In this document: in pieces, positions 50,779-62,896 of the stretch
Layout of the letters: each line of letters opens with the position of its first letter
Position numbering within the stretch: position 1 is the stretch's first letter
Assembly (NCBI GenBank): GCA_025766275.1
Contig: JAFKAC010000015.1
Span: 744,001-808,000 of the forward strand
Origin: Lactarius indigo
Lineage: Eukaryota; Basidiomycota; Agaricomycetes; Russulales; Russulaceae
Direction of reading: 5' to 3'
Length of the DNA stretch: 64,000 bases
Made by a program: the position numbers and the translations under genes
Notes under the pieces: generated by a model
Databases searched by the model: none
Told to the model about the DNA's origin: nothing
Seen by the model: the letters and a program-made list of their open reading frames with translations, nothing else

Positions 50779-53358
50779 TCATGATGTAGACAATTGATCT
50801 AGATGGCGTTTATGAAGCCCTCCACCCCAAGCCTCCTCCAACGACATATCGATAAAGTCGCCGTCCTCCCGTTCAACATCCCTTTCCTCGCCTGACCCAC
50901 TACTGCCCGCGTGAACTTCTGCAGTAATATCCGGAAAGGCCAGACGTGCGTGCTCTTGTGTCTTACGTGTGACACTGACCTCGCTACGTTCCTTGGGGCA
51001 AAGGAGAAAGTGCCCGTGGCCGTTTGCGACTGCCAGGCTGCATGCCCTGAAGCCATTGCTACTCTAGGGTCAGCTAATGAATGTGTGTTGCTCATGGAGG
51101 CCGGGGGTTTACCCGCAAACAAGTTTTGTGTAACCAATGTGAACAGTCGGTCAATTCCATGACCGGATCATCCTCTTGATACTACGAACGTGTCTCGTCA
51201 GTGACCGTGACCTAGAGCAACTGTCGTACACTCACATCGTCTAAACAAATTGGGCAGCGCTGATCACTTTCAGCACTGTGCCACTCCTTAAACATGGCGG
51301 TCGGCAATGACTGCATGACACGCGTCCAGGACTGCAGTTCTTCCAATCGTGAGCGTAATCGGTCGACTTCCGTCTGTCTCTCAATTACGACCTTGTGGTC
51401 CTGCAGTTCTCGTCTCTCCAGGCGTTCCAGAATCGCGCGGAAGGGACCCTTCTGGAATTCATCTATATCTAGGGGTCGGGATCCCGGGATAAAAGACGTA
51501 GGCGGTTCCGTCGTAGTAGGCTGACGTATAGAGCCTAAGCGCTCTGGCTTAGGGCTTCCTCGGGGGTGGATTGGCAGTGCGGTCATACGATCTAGATCAA
51601 CAAAGTCCAGGAAACGTAGAGCAGTGGGTTCGACAGGGGACCTGAGCGGATCTGTACCAACGGTCATATCATTCGTAACTTCCATAGCTTGTACTGGTCG
51701 ATACACTTCCGATGGTCCTCGTGTGCCCGGGTCAAGTGGGATGGGAGAGGCTGGCTGGAGATGCGGGCGGCGGTTGACAAACCCTCGAATAGACGCGGAC
51801 GAACGTTCCGCCGAAGATCGATCACTAAAAGAGGAGCTCGCGATAGATGCAGAACTCATGTCACGCTCGTGGTTTGATTCTGCACGGGAAAGGCTCCGCA
51901 GCCACCCCATGCCACCCTCAGAGGAGGTGCTGGCACCAGGCAATTCGGCGGAATGAGTCGCGCGTGTCAAAGGCGTGTCGTTCGTTCCGTCTCCATGGCT
52001 GCTGCTAGGAAGAGTCGGCTGAAAATGAGAGGAATGGTAGCCAGAGAAGGAAGAAAGGCGCCGCCAGACAGGGTCTAAGGTTCTCAATTATTCAGGGCCA
52101 TACGGTAACTGCATAAAAAGCAGCCCGGGAGAAGTCGCACCACTCACCTGGCTCTACATCCTCTCCGGGTGGTACTGTCGGTGGTCCACGGCGCATAGGT
52201 GAAAGGTGGGTCGGAATACGATCTTCCGAAGTGTCATTCGGAGGCAGAGGACTTCGCCATGGAGGTAGTCGCGAAATCGGTCCATCTCTTTGAACACGCA
52301 AAGACGGTATGGAAGCTCTAGAGGGCGTGCTGTCCTCCCCAATCCGAGAAGATGAAATCGGAAGATTCAATGCATAGGGACTTTCGGATGGCACAAACTC
52401 AGGTAGTTCGAAGAGCCGATCGTCATATGGGCCTACAAAGGGGAAAGGGCCGACGGTCGGTTGGATTAGTGGACCATCGGCAAGTAAAGGCGAGATGGTG
52501 ATACGGACTCGAGAAGGATGTGGCTGCGGGGCTACGAGATCGCTCCGTGCCACCTTCGATAGTGTAGTCTGTCCTCTGCCTCCCTCGACCGAGTGTTCCA
52601 GCCAGGGTATGAACAGCCTCAGGTGAAACGGGCGACATGTCGGAACGATACTGATCGGTCATCGAGGAGACGATTGGAGGCGGTGCAACTAGTGGAGGCG
52701 CTGGCGAGGCTGTGTAATTGGAGGACCCCACAGTGGGAAGGGACACGGCAGGGTTTGGGTTTAGGTTTGGGTTCGCATGTGGGTGTTCAATGGTTGAGAA
52801 ACTAAAGATCTGGCTATCGAAAGTATGAAAACGTTCCATGGAGAGGCGAAACTGTTCGTTGTGTTCGGCGCCGGGATTCGGAGAGGAAGTCGGATTGGAC
52901 CAGGTGGTGAGAGTTGGAGGGTTGATGGAGGAATTCGAAGAGCGTGACTCAAGCGATGAAGTTGGCGCATAGGTTGGTTCTTCACACAGAGATGGGCCGG
53001 GAGAAAATACAGAACCATCTAAGTCGCCATCTGGCGTCGGAGGATGGCGCGCTGTGGGCGGGGGTGGGGGCAGTAGGGGAGCGCCCCTGTGAGGATATGA
53101 GAAGAACTAGTTGTCATCGATGGAATGGGCTTGCCCTGCAGAGGTGTTGTTGTTGGGCACAACGCTATTGCTGCGTGCTCTCTTGTTCCTATCGGTGTTA
53201 CTTAGATCGGAACGATGATCATCTGTACTGCTTGAGCTGGTTAACAGAGAAGAGCCGATGGGTATTTCGAGTTCAAAACCAGACTGATCAAAGGAGCGCT
53301 TGAAAGTGGGAACTGTAGAAGGGGGGGTGGAGAGAGGTGAGGCTGGGGACGACATCAT
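50779..53358 (-). CDS. RING-type (putative E3 ligase) protein with a defective RING
   Basis: Start at 53358 (MMSSPASPL). The N-terminal ~500 residues are serine/proline rich. A coiled coil (AILERLERRELQDHKVVIERQTE) precedes a RING-H2 finger. Supported introns: near 52560 (GTGGCA...CTCGAG, weak), 52140-52078 (GTGAGT...CTTAG), 51235-51182 (GTGAGT...CGTAG) and 51112-51064 (GTAAAC...CCTAG). They give CPICLDD-YQEDDPVMELTDCSHWLHKTCL and then GHGHFLLCPKERSEV, so the seventh metal ligand is Phe instead of Cys. An acidic tail ends at TGA 50779, eight bases from the 26-kb transposon's end. The first intron (about 53200-53055) is unresolved. Ubiquitin transfer is the family role; loss of one ligand makes activity doubtful. 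Confidence 0.7.
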
Positions 53359-53722
53359 GATGTTGAGGAGAACACAATATTAATGGTGCCGGTGCGGAAC
53401 TATCCTCGCTGCGTACAAAACTTACAGTAAGGCTCGTGACCAGCCTGTACACGATAAGCTTAAGCAGGTTTACTCTTCCAAAGGTTCATATACAGAATAT
53501 ACAGCGCGGTGCGGATAGAATGTGTGCAACGTTGTGTGTGATGGTCACAATCGTCACATAGAACGTGAAATACAGTGTCCATATTTGGACGAACGCGGCC
53601 TAGTCTAAGTGGTATATATACATTCGTCTGCGACCACGGTGGTCTCCTAAACGTGACAGAGGGATGGTTAGAACCATTGGATCGTAAAACACCAGCCCAT
53701 AGATTATCTACCATTTGCCAAG
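53359..53722. other. Intergenic, 3' flank of F-box gene 3
   Basis: No gene. 53585-53722 matches the 3' flanks of F-box 1 and 2 and marks one end of the duplicated segment. Confidence 0.55.
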
Positions 53723-55162
53723 CTATTTGGCGATGTATGACCTGAGTCTTCTACTAAACTCCGTTTCGGTGCCGATGGCGGTTACAGGGCGATCAGAGAG
53801 CTGGCGGACAGCAATGAACTTCTCAGCGGATGATGTTGGTTGGTCCTCTAAGAAAATCAAGTCAAGGGATGGCAACAGTTCGGTCGCCATCTCCCCCACG
53901 TTGTCATCCAGTGCAAGAGCAACGTGCCCTGCAAGCTCCCGAGATACACGCAGCGTCTGCACGGTAGAGAATTGGTGGAGGAGGTGCAGCCATTCGACGT
54001 CATCTATACCCTCTAATCGACGACCTCCCTTGAGCTGGACCTTGAGCTCGAGATGGGCCATATTGGAGAGTGTAGCGGATAATTCGCTGAGCATCTGGGC
54101 CACGTGGGAGGCTTGCCAATCAAACCCTTCACATGAGATGACACTCGTGAGTGGGCGATCCGAAAACGGATGTTCTGCATGACGATACATGGCGAAGGAG
54201 ACCTTGTCACTGAAGAAGGTAATACGCGCATACTTGAATTCGGTCAACTTGGGGCCTACTGAGCGATGTATGAACTGGGAGAGTTGCTCAACCTGAAAGT
54301 CGACGAGCTGGTTAAAGTAGACCACGAAGCTCCGTTCCAGTTGAGGGCTGTCGATCCGAGCGACGAGGTCTTCCAGGTACTCGCTAGCACCCTTGAATTC
54401 AAAGGAGGTGAGAGCAGGAAGGACGATCCGTGTTGCGGGAGGTAGGCGTATTCGATCAGGGCGGGAAGTAACCGATTGGAATTCAATGATGAACCTTTCA
54501 AGTTTGGGCAATGCGGCCAAACCTCCCACCATCGCCTCGGGTGAAATGTACCCAGTCGGAGGTATATTGTGAAGGCGGAGGGTGACGAGGTCACCAGCCG
54601 ATAAAAGAAGCACCGGTAATGTTGGATAGGGAATGCTGTGGAAATAGATTGTCCGTAAACGCGGTGCAGATCTTCCCAAGAGTCCACCGGGAAGAGCCGG
54701 TGTGTTTCCACCCTTCGAGAAAATTTGGAGATGAGTCAGCACCGGAAATGGCTCCTGCATCGTCGTCACCATTCTTTCCAACTGCGGGCCCGCTGCATCG
54801 AGCCTGAGATAGCGTACACGATCAGGGTGCTCGAGTGCAGCAATGAAATTGTCTTCATCGGCAGGTGTAATGGAACCCCGAGAAAAGCCATTAATGACGA
54901 TTGGAAAGGGCGGCCAGATACCGAGATTAGTCCTGACAGGAGTACCGGATGTGCAAAGGATCCAGAGATGGAGACGGTGTGGTGACGCGAATACAATCTG
55001 TCGCCATCGTTGACACACGTGCACTAGTAAGTGCCATTCCCATCCAGGAAGATTGGTGTACAAGAGGGTCTTTCGACAGAAGTCAAATATTTCGAGCAGG
55101 ACATCGTCTGGGAGCACGCCAATTGTCAAAGGACGTCTGTAACTTCCGCCTGTGCCACACAA
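53723..55162 (-). CDS. F-box protein 3
   Basis: About 480 aa, collinear with F-box proteins 1 and 2. F-box VLPDDVLLEIFDFCRKT and LLVHVCQRWRQIVFASPHRL, then leucine-rich segments (LGRSAPRLRTIYFHSIPYPT, LPVLLLSAGDLVTLRLHN). A possible short upstream coding exon (ATG 55294, MVHPQVAPYIRSERF...) ends at a GT (55207) and would join at an AG (55150), but phase does not fit cleanly, so I give the open frame from 55162. Note that the internal Met of the other copies (MLPDN) is Val here. Divergent from the coiled-coil gene. Probably an SCF adaptor; target unknown. Confidence 0.85.
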   Translation of the reverse strand: MCGTGGSYRRPLTIGVLPDDVLLEIFDFCRKTLLYTNLPGWEWHLLVHVCQRWRQIVFASPHRLHLWILCTSGTPVRTNLGIWPPFPIVINGFSRGSITPADEDNFIAALEHPDRVRYLRLDAAGPQLERMVTTMQEPFPVLTHLQIFSKGGNTPALPGGLLGRSAPRLRTIYFHSIPYPTLPVLLLSAGDLVTLRLHNIPPTGYISPEAMVGGLAALPKLERFIIEFQSVTSRPDRIRLPPATRIVLPALTSFEFKGASEYLEDLVARIDSPQLERSFVVYFNQLVDFQVEQLSQFIHRSVGPKLTEFKYARITFFSDKVSFAMYRHAEHPFSDRPLTSVISCEGFDWQASHVAQMLSELSATLSNMAHLELKVQLKGGRRLEGIDDVEWLHLLHQFSTVQTLRVSRELAGHVALALDDNVGEMATELLPSLDLIFLEDQPTSSAEKFIAVRQLSDRPVTAIGTETEFSRRLRSYIAK

Positions 55163-56176
55163 AGTCAGTACTCGCTAAAGACACAACGAGGGTACTGAAG
55201 AATGGACCTTGGATGGGTACATTCCTTTTTTCCTTGCGACAACCTCGGGAAACCTTTCTGATCGTATGTAAGGTGCTACCTGAGGGTGGACCATACAGCG
55301 GGGAGAGTAGATGAACGCTAATGAAAGACCAGTGGCAAGCACTCAATTGATCGAAAGCGGAAAACTAAGGCGCTAGACACACCTGGGAGGGCTGAAAGAC
55401 GGAGGTGGCCCAAAACTCGGCGGGGAAACTGGATATCGACTGGTTGGAGAGTAGTGACGGGAAATCGGTCAATTAGCCCAGTAAGATGGCAAACAAAAGC
55501 TTCAGACAAACCTTTGATCGACCATTGATAATGGATAAAGAGCTAGGTTCTGTAGACAAAGGTGAGGTTCTTATACCAGTACTAATACCAGTCCTATGGG
55601 TCATGATCCTGTTCCGCTGCTGTGGAATGCAGTACAGTCGGAGTACAGAAAGTGTCCGTAACACCGCTACACACGAGACACGATTTGATTGAGGCAAAAA
55701 AATTCCATGCACGCATGTGGAGTGTACAGGAAATATTGTTGCCTGTAGGGTAACGCACTTAATACAACTATTCCATGGAATTTTAAGCGACCCGCATTAC
55801 AGTGAGGCAAGGTGTGCGACTGTGCAACAGGTGTCGACTCGGACTAGACAAAAGAAAAACCACCTACATCATGCCAAGCATCATGCATCAGAATATACTT
55901 ACTCATAGATTACGGATCTGGCTGGCACGATGCCGGGTAACGAATTGAAGCCGTACTCCAACAGTACCAGATGCAGACTTGAATATGCTGTCAGCCAGAC
56001 CCAGGACGCGGCTGAGCGTGTTGCACCGCATAAACAAACCCCTAGCATTTACGATGACTGTGGGAAAAGCCAGTGCGCCAATATTTCCGATAAGTAGTTA
56101 TTTCTGTTCACGTGACGAGAGCAAAGCGATTTCATTGTCGAAATTGTTTTTTTTTGCCTTGTTAAGCGTGAGTGGA
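55163..56176. other. Divergent promoter region between F-box 3 and the coiled-coil gene
   Basis: About 1 kb with no convincing gene beyond the possible F-box 5' exon. It has matching blocks upstream of F-box 1 and F-box 2, and a T-rich tract (56146-56156) shortly before the coiled-coil start. Confidence 0.55.
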
Positions 56177-59100
56177 ATGGGTGATCACCGACAACAGCTC
56201 GCTCGACTCTCGATTCCACCGCCGTTCCAGGTGCCCCTCTACTCTCCTGCCATACAGACCGCGATTCACCAGCGGTTTCCACCAGCGTTCCCGCCACCCT
56301 CGGTCCTTCAAACCCCCATTCAGCCCTCATTCTTTCCCGCTCCTTCCCCCGGTCCTCCTCGTCCCATACACCCTGGCCACCGTGCTGCACAGGCAAGCAT
56401 CGCCCTTGCCGCCGCGGGTATCCATCCTCCCCACGGTCCTCCTCTCACCCCACTCGGACATGCCCAATTCCCCCCAGCACCATTTAGCGGCGCACAGTTC
56501 CCACCGTTCCGTAACCGTCGTCAGCCCAGCGTCAGTATTGGCGGGCCTCCCAAGGCACAACTTGGTGGCGCCGGGAAGAACTACCGCCCACCGTCTCCGA
56601 CCGTCAACGCGGTCACCGTTACCCAGAAGTCGAACAAGGCAACTGTGAATCTTCCGAAAGAGACAGTTCCCGCTGGCGATGGCCGGCCACCTACAAGGTC
56701 TTCGTTTGCGCGAACTCCCATCCCACCACACCTCGTTCCTCCACAACCACCTGTCGCACCCCCAGACGCGATTTCTGCTGATATTCACCCACCAGATAAT
56801 TTGAGAGTCGAAGTTCCAAATACCATAGAAGTGTTTTTACCCGGAAAGGTCTGCAGTTTAATTTGCTCCGTTGCTTTGTCTAAAAAAATTTTCAGTCTGC
56901 CTGGGACGAAGTGAAGAAAAAGTTCATCGACGAAAAGTTGGAGAAGCTAGGCGTTGAGAAAGGAAACGGTAGCTCGATGCCTCACATTCACGCCCCACAT
57001 GCACGAGCTGCCTCGGTAAGTTACCCTTGTATGCTACCTTTCCGGATCCTTTCCGCTCATCGACCTTGCAGATATCGTCTCCTGCGGACCCTGCTCTTCT
57101 CTTCTTCAAGCTCAACAAGCTGCAACAGGCCCAAAATTCTCATTCTCATTCTGCCTCGGTCTCACCACAACCACATCTTCAGATGTTTAATAATAGCCCC
57201 CCTCCCCCCGCAATAATTCAGCCTTTGCCACCAGTGACTGCTAGTTCAGCTCCCCTCCGGCACGGGCATAGCCTGTCCATGGCTGCCGCACCATTTATTC
57301 CCCTGCGTCCTTATGCGACGTTCAATAATCCAATTACTTTCAATTCATTTGGCCCTGGCACATCTCTCGCACCGGACGCTATTCGCTCACCCGATGCTCG
57401 TTCGGACCCAGGCCTGCCAACTGACCAGTCGCTTGCTCCGCCAGCCATGCCCGCACGTGCGGACAGCCGACCAGACTTCATCCGCGGATTTGGGCTTGAC
57501 GTCCCCGAGGAAGCTGAAGAGGAACAGGAAGAGACAGAGCCGGAGACAGAGCCGGACGAACAAGTCGTGACGGAAGTCCAAGAAGAAGAGCCGATGTTGG
57601 CAGAGGTATCCCATATCGCCGTCACAGGCGCAGACGACACGATCGACATGGAACTCGAAGAGGCAGATGCTGAAGTCGGCGATATCACCACCGCGGCGCA
57701 GTCTCGCATCCATTCGCGTCACGTCTCCCGTCTGTCCGCAGCCTTATCACTCCGATCTGTCGGTGGGCACATGGAATATCCTGAGCCAGAGGTCGAGCAC
57801 GACTCGCCAGTTGAGAGGGAAATGGACCCAGAGGACGACGCGATCGGTGAGTGGACGGGTTCCGAAGATCTGCGCACGCCCACCGAATTCACAGAGGACG
57901 AAGTACGTAAAATTTCCTTGCCGCGTTGCTTCCACGCGTCATTCATCCGCTTTGACAATCTATCTGATCGCGTCTGCTTTTTCCCCTTTCTTTACTCCCT
58001 TTCACCTCGACTCCTTCCACACCCTTTTTGCGCCTACTTTTAGGAGAGCATCGGAGAGTGGTCGAACCCATCTGACGAAGAGCGTGCGCGTCAACAACGT
58101 CAACAACGCCGTCTAATGCGTCGTGCTCACCATCAGCAACAACAAGATTCGATCCAGATTCCTCGCCGTATCCCAAATTTCCCTCACCCGCCGCCGAATC
58201 CAGCGCCACTTTCTTCCCTGCTCTCGCGTCCCCGCCGCGAAAGTGACGAGGACATGATATCGAACCCAAGTGACGACAGCTTTGATCGTCCCCGTGCCCT
58301 TCCCCTTCCCCCATCTTCCCGCCCCCCGTCGTCGAGGCTGTCGATGCATGACCCTATTCTGGCGCATTCGCGTGCACCATCGAGCAATTTGGTACCGACG
58401 CCTTACCAGATGCCCATTTCCCTACCAATCCAAGCGCCGATTCCCAAGCGTACTGAGACGCTCAACCCACATGCAAAACCGTTCGTCTTTGGGGGCCCAG
58501 CTCGGCTTTCAGGTTCGTTCCCTCCAGGAACGTTCGGTCAGCAACAGCAACAGCAAGCACCTGTATCGCATGTTTCCCAGCCACCTTTGGCGTTCGGTCA
58601 TAGCCGTGGGCCCTCGCTTGGGAAGCCCCTCAACGCCGGTGCACCAGAATTTAGACCAAATGCATTTACGTTCACGCTACCACCGGACGTACCCAAGTTC
58701 CCACAGTCACAACCACCCTCGACCCCACCTCCGCGATCCTCGCCGCCACCTCATGCCACCGTGGATGTAGAACCGATACGCGCCCAACAGGGCCGCGAGA
58801 AGCGACAACGCTGCAGCTCGGTGGGTTCCGTTGCGGCTTCGGACGTAAGCGGAGATGGTAGGGTCGTGATGACGTCGTTCAAGTTCCCGCAGGAATCTCC
58901 TGCACGTAAGAGTGCACCGCCGTCTCCGGCCCAACGGCAAGGCGCACTGAACGCGGCTGCACGTCCGTTTACGTTACCAGGCCTGGGTGGCATTGACATT
59001 GGCGCGATCAAGGAGGCAGCACTGCAGGCAGAGAGCCCCATCAGCGATGAAGAACGGGATGGTGACGTGGACGAAGATGGAGACGGAGACATCGAGGGCA

Positions 59101-62100
59101 ATGATGTAGACGATGAACACGAGTTGCCAATGCCGTTGTCGATGAAGGCACGCCGCGCGCCGATCCCTCTTGACTTTAAGCACCCCGTATCGACGAACAC
59201 AGTCCCCGCCGGCTTATTCAAGGCGCTCGCGAATGGCAATGGCAGCAGCAATGGCCACAGTAACAACGCAAGCATCGCCGGAGAGAGTGAGGAACAACGG
59301 ACGCGCCGCGCTGTGCGGAGCCGCCTCAGCTCACGCGAAATTTTCGAGCATGCATCCCGCCCGTCGCTCGATGATCTGCACGTCCCCTCCATTTCTCACA
59401 AGGCCTCACGTGGCAGGCTCATCACCGATCCTGGCCGGTGGGACGTCCCCGCTCCTCAGCAGGAGCCGCCCCCGCCGGTGCGCGACCGCCGCGCATCGCT
59501 CCCTGTGATGAGTAGCGCCCGCTCATCGTTCTCGGACACATCCGTCAACCCGCAGGACATCTCGCGCAGGCTCGAACTGCAGCAGTACGAGGAGCGGCTC
59601 GAGGCCCTCCTGGAGAGCAAGCTGGACGATTTCCGTGAGGAGGTGCGCGCGCTGCGGTTGGAGGCTGGTGCCAACGGCGGGATCGGTTCGGCGTCGACGG
59701 AGGCGGCTATCAATGGGGTCGTGTCTCTGTTCCGCGCGCAGCTGCAAGTGTCTGCTGCGCGTGGTCTGGACGATAGCCAGATGGACGCTCGTGGGGAGCT
59801 TGACTTCCAGCTTGTGAAGGATATTGTCGAGCAGGGCCACGCGGAAGCCCGGGCAGTAATTCAACAGGACCTCGATCGCATCTTACGCCGCGTCGAAGCG
59901 CTTCAGTCTGCAGAAGTGACGCCAATCAACGGTGGCAACACGGAGGCGATGCTGGAGGAATATCACGCACGCACACGCAACACCGTCGTAGATGCAATCA
60001 CGCCCATCTCCGAGCGCTTGGACGCACTTGAACGCATCCGACCACGTACCCCACTCCCACCCCCGCAAGCAACGACGATGGACCACGAGGCCTTGGTGCG
60101 CGATCTGCGCGCCGGGCTCGTGCCTCATATCGCCGCTACACGCGCCGAGCCAATAGACTATGACGTATTGACGGAACAGCTGTCCCAGGCGGTCAAGCCC
60201 CACATTTCGCAGCTCATCGACCTCGCCTCGGACAAACGAGAAACGGCAGGCCTCATCGTGGACAGACTCGTACCCATGTTGCCGCAGATATTCCCTCCTG
60301 CAGGCAGCAATTTCGACGTACCTGCCGTCGTGGCGCAATTGGCGGCGGAGATACGGCGGGTCATCGCACCGCTGGACCCGCACGAGATGAAAGAGCAGGT
60401 GTCTGGCCTTGTTGTCGAGCGACTGGACTCGCGCCTCGCTACGCGCGACCGGGTGCTGGATGGTCTCCAGAGCAAGCTCGTGGACGGGTTTGACCACGTT
60501 TTGGAGCCCGTGAAAGAGGTCGTCTCGCGCGTGGCGGAGTTGTCGAAAGGCCAGGAGGCACTATCTCTGCAAACACGCGACTTGGCAACCACTACTAGCC
60601 ACAACGCCTCGGACCTCCTATCTACCATGCCGGAGCTGCTGGCAGGGGCAACGGAGCCTCTGCGGACCATGTTGGCCGATCTCATTTCAACAGGCCTTAC
60701 GTCTGGAAAGGGACTTCCATCCCCAGAAGATTTCCTCCGCATCGGTTCGACCGTCGAGAATTTGTCGACTGGTCAACAGGCACTGCAAGACAAGGCTTCC
60801 GAGCTTCTCGCACTGCACCAAGACGTCCTCTCCCGTCTCATGGGCCTCCCCGACAGCATGGCCACGTCCATCAAGGCCGCGCAGCTCGCGCACGCCGAAC
60901 TCCTCTCTCACACCGTCACGAAAGCAGACTTTGAGGAAGTGCGAAGCATGATGGCGACGAATTCGGATCTGCAGGTACAACTGGCCAAGGCGCGGGCGCA
61001 GTATGGTACCGTGCGCGCAGAGAAGGATATCATGCTGGATCGCATCTCCTCGGCCGAGGCGGAACGCGACCAGTTGCGCACCAAGGTGGACGAGATACAG
61101 GCACTCATGCTGCTGCGCGCGACGGATGCTGCCACTTCGCAGGCGCGCACTATTGAGCTCGAGGAGGCGCTGTCGCAGTCGTTGGCACGGCTCAAGACGT
61201 CAGACGTGACGATTGAGAGTCAGCAGGAGCGCCTGCTTGAGCTGGAGAAGCTGAACCGCGAGTTGAATGCAGACAAACAGGCACTTGTGACCAAGGTGAG
61301 ATTTTCTTCCCCATCGTACGTATCAGACTGCTCACAGTCTCCCCACAAAGGTGCACTCCCTAGAAGCGCAAGCTGGTTTCGCTTCGCGCGATAAAGACGC
61401 GGCTGTGGAAGCGCTCGCTGCGCTGCGGAAGGAGACCGACGCGCTCGTATCACAACAAAGCCATTGGGAGGACCTCCGGCGCGCCAACGAGCAGCTCGAG
61501 AAGCTCTCTACGCTCGTCTCGAAGGCACAGATCCAGACGAACGAACCAGAGCTGAAGGAACTCCGTCGCGCGATGAAAGTGCTCGAGAGCGAACATACGG
61601 CCTTGCAGCGCCGCTACAAGGAGCAAGAAACGCGCGCCGCGAACAGCGAGCGCGCAGCTAGCACTGCACGCGCGAGCCTCGCGCAGGCGCAACAGCGCGC
61701 TGACGAATGGGAGCAACGTGCGAACGAGTACGAGGTAGAGATTGAAGACGCACATGTAGGGCGCGAGCAGGCGGAGGACCGGGCTGCGCAGCTCGAGGCG
61801 GAACATGGGCTGGTGCGGATGCAGCTCGATGAGAAGGACGCCTCGGAGCGTCTCGCAAAGGTGCGGTTTCGTACCATTCTAACATATGCAATAACTGATA
61901 ATGGGTGTGCTTAGGACCGCGAGAGTAAGATGCGAGACCAGGTCGCCGCGCTCGAAGCTCGCGTCGCGCAGCTCCAGGCTCGGTCCAAGAGGACGCCCGT
62001 GGGCACGACCGCGAGCGTGTCGTCGCCCCCGCGCCCAGACTCGCGCACCAGCACCGTGTACCCCAGCCGCGCTGCTACGCCTACCGCCGCAGGGACAGGG

Positions 62101-62352
62101 AGCGTGAATGGCCGGCGCGCGGACACGCCGCCGCAGACGTCCGTGTACGACTCGATACACGCGCCGCTGAATAGGAAGGCCGTCGCTACTGCTGCCGCCG
62201 CCACACCAAGGCGGTCGGTGTTTGCGGCGGCGGCGTCGAGGTATGATTGGTCGCCTGCGGTGGCGTCGGCTGCTGCGAGGCGCGTGGCGTCGCCTACGCC
62301 TAGCGTTGTCTCGGTTGCGCCGACGCTGGGAGACGATGGGTGGTACGAGTAG
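56177..62352 (+). CDS. Large proline-rich, coiled-coil protein (about 1,940 aa)
   Basis: Six exons join in phase 0 with GT-AG introns: 56177-56848, 56896-57015, 57072-57902, 58044-61295, 61351-61860, 61915-62352. Start MGDHRQQLARLSIPPPF. The first 220 residues are proline rich; then a short charged exon (AWDEVKKKFIDEKLEKLG), an acidic Glu-rich region (EEAEEEQEETEPETEPDEQV), a disordered serine/proline region, and from about residue 1010 a long mainly helical part (LELQQYEERLEALLESKLDD; continuous heptads from 60940 to 61990, such as LEKLNRELNADKQALVTK). It ends VAPTLGDDGWYE. No enzyme motif. It looks like a cytoskeletal or scaffold protein, but I do not recognise the family. Two broken partial copies lie at 13440 and 21170. 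Confidence 0.85.
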
Positions 62353-62896
62353 GACTGTGTGGTGGATTTAATTGACTTTGGCTTCGTTGCTCAGGATCTC
62401 GTACGATATCTCTTTTAACCATTGGGTCCCCCACTGCATGCTCAACTTTACACTTTTTTAACACTGACCCTTTTTTGTTTTCGTTTTGGCTCTTACCCCT
62501 CATATGGGTCGTCGTTGCTTGCTGCATTCCCCGCCACCGGTGGGCTATTATTCCCCTCGTCTTATATGCATACCCTCATATACATACAAATACTTACAAT
62601 TCTTTACTGAAAACCCTAAAGACTGTCCTCTTTTTTTACAACACAACGGAGAGATGGAGAGAGATAGAAATTCCAAAAAATTGAATTTGCATTATACAAT
62701 AGCTGGAGATGTGGTACAACAACAACAAACACACATACAACACGCCTGCAAAAAACGCTCCATGGCGAGCGAGCAAGCAGCAGCAGCAAGTGGCGGTTGA
62801 ACGGTGTTATCCATTACAGTAACTCTCTAAAAAACCGCCCCCTTAGTATATAGACCCCCCGATGCGTGAGGGGGTTCGGGCTCAGGGTCGTTGCCT
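62353..62896. other. Convergent 3' region
   Basis: Between the coiled-coil gene (plus) and the OSBP gene (minus). AT-rich, with short ACA/CAA runs near 62720 and no ORF of note. Presumed overlapping 3' untranslated regions. Confidence 0.55.

Noticed and set aside
50803..51162. Plus-strand cysteine-containing frame (CVLLCLTCDTDLATFLG)
   Set aside because: Antisense of the last exon of the RING gene; contains a stop, and the minus-strand reading has splice signals and RING residues.
58751..59392. Serine-rich minus-strand ORF and many others opposite the coiled-coil gene
   Set aside because: GC-rich codon use of the real gene opens the opposite strand; no conserved feature.
62620..62790. tRNA or small RNA near the ACA-rich tract
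   Set aside because: No cloverleaf or conserved box visible; simple repeats in a 3' region.
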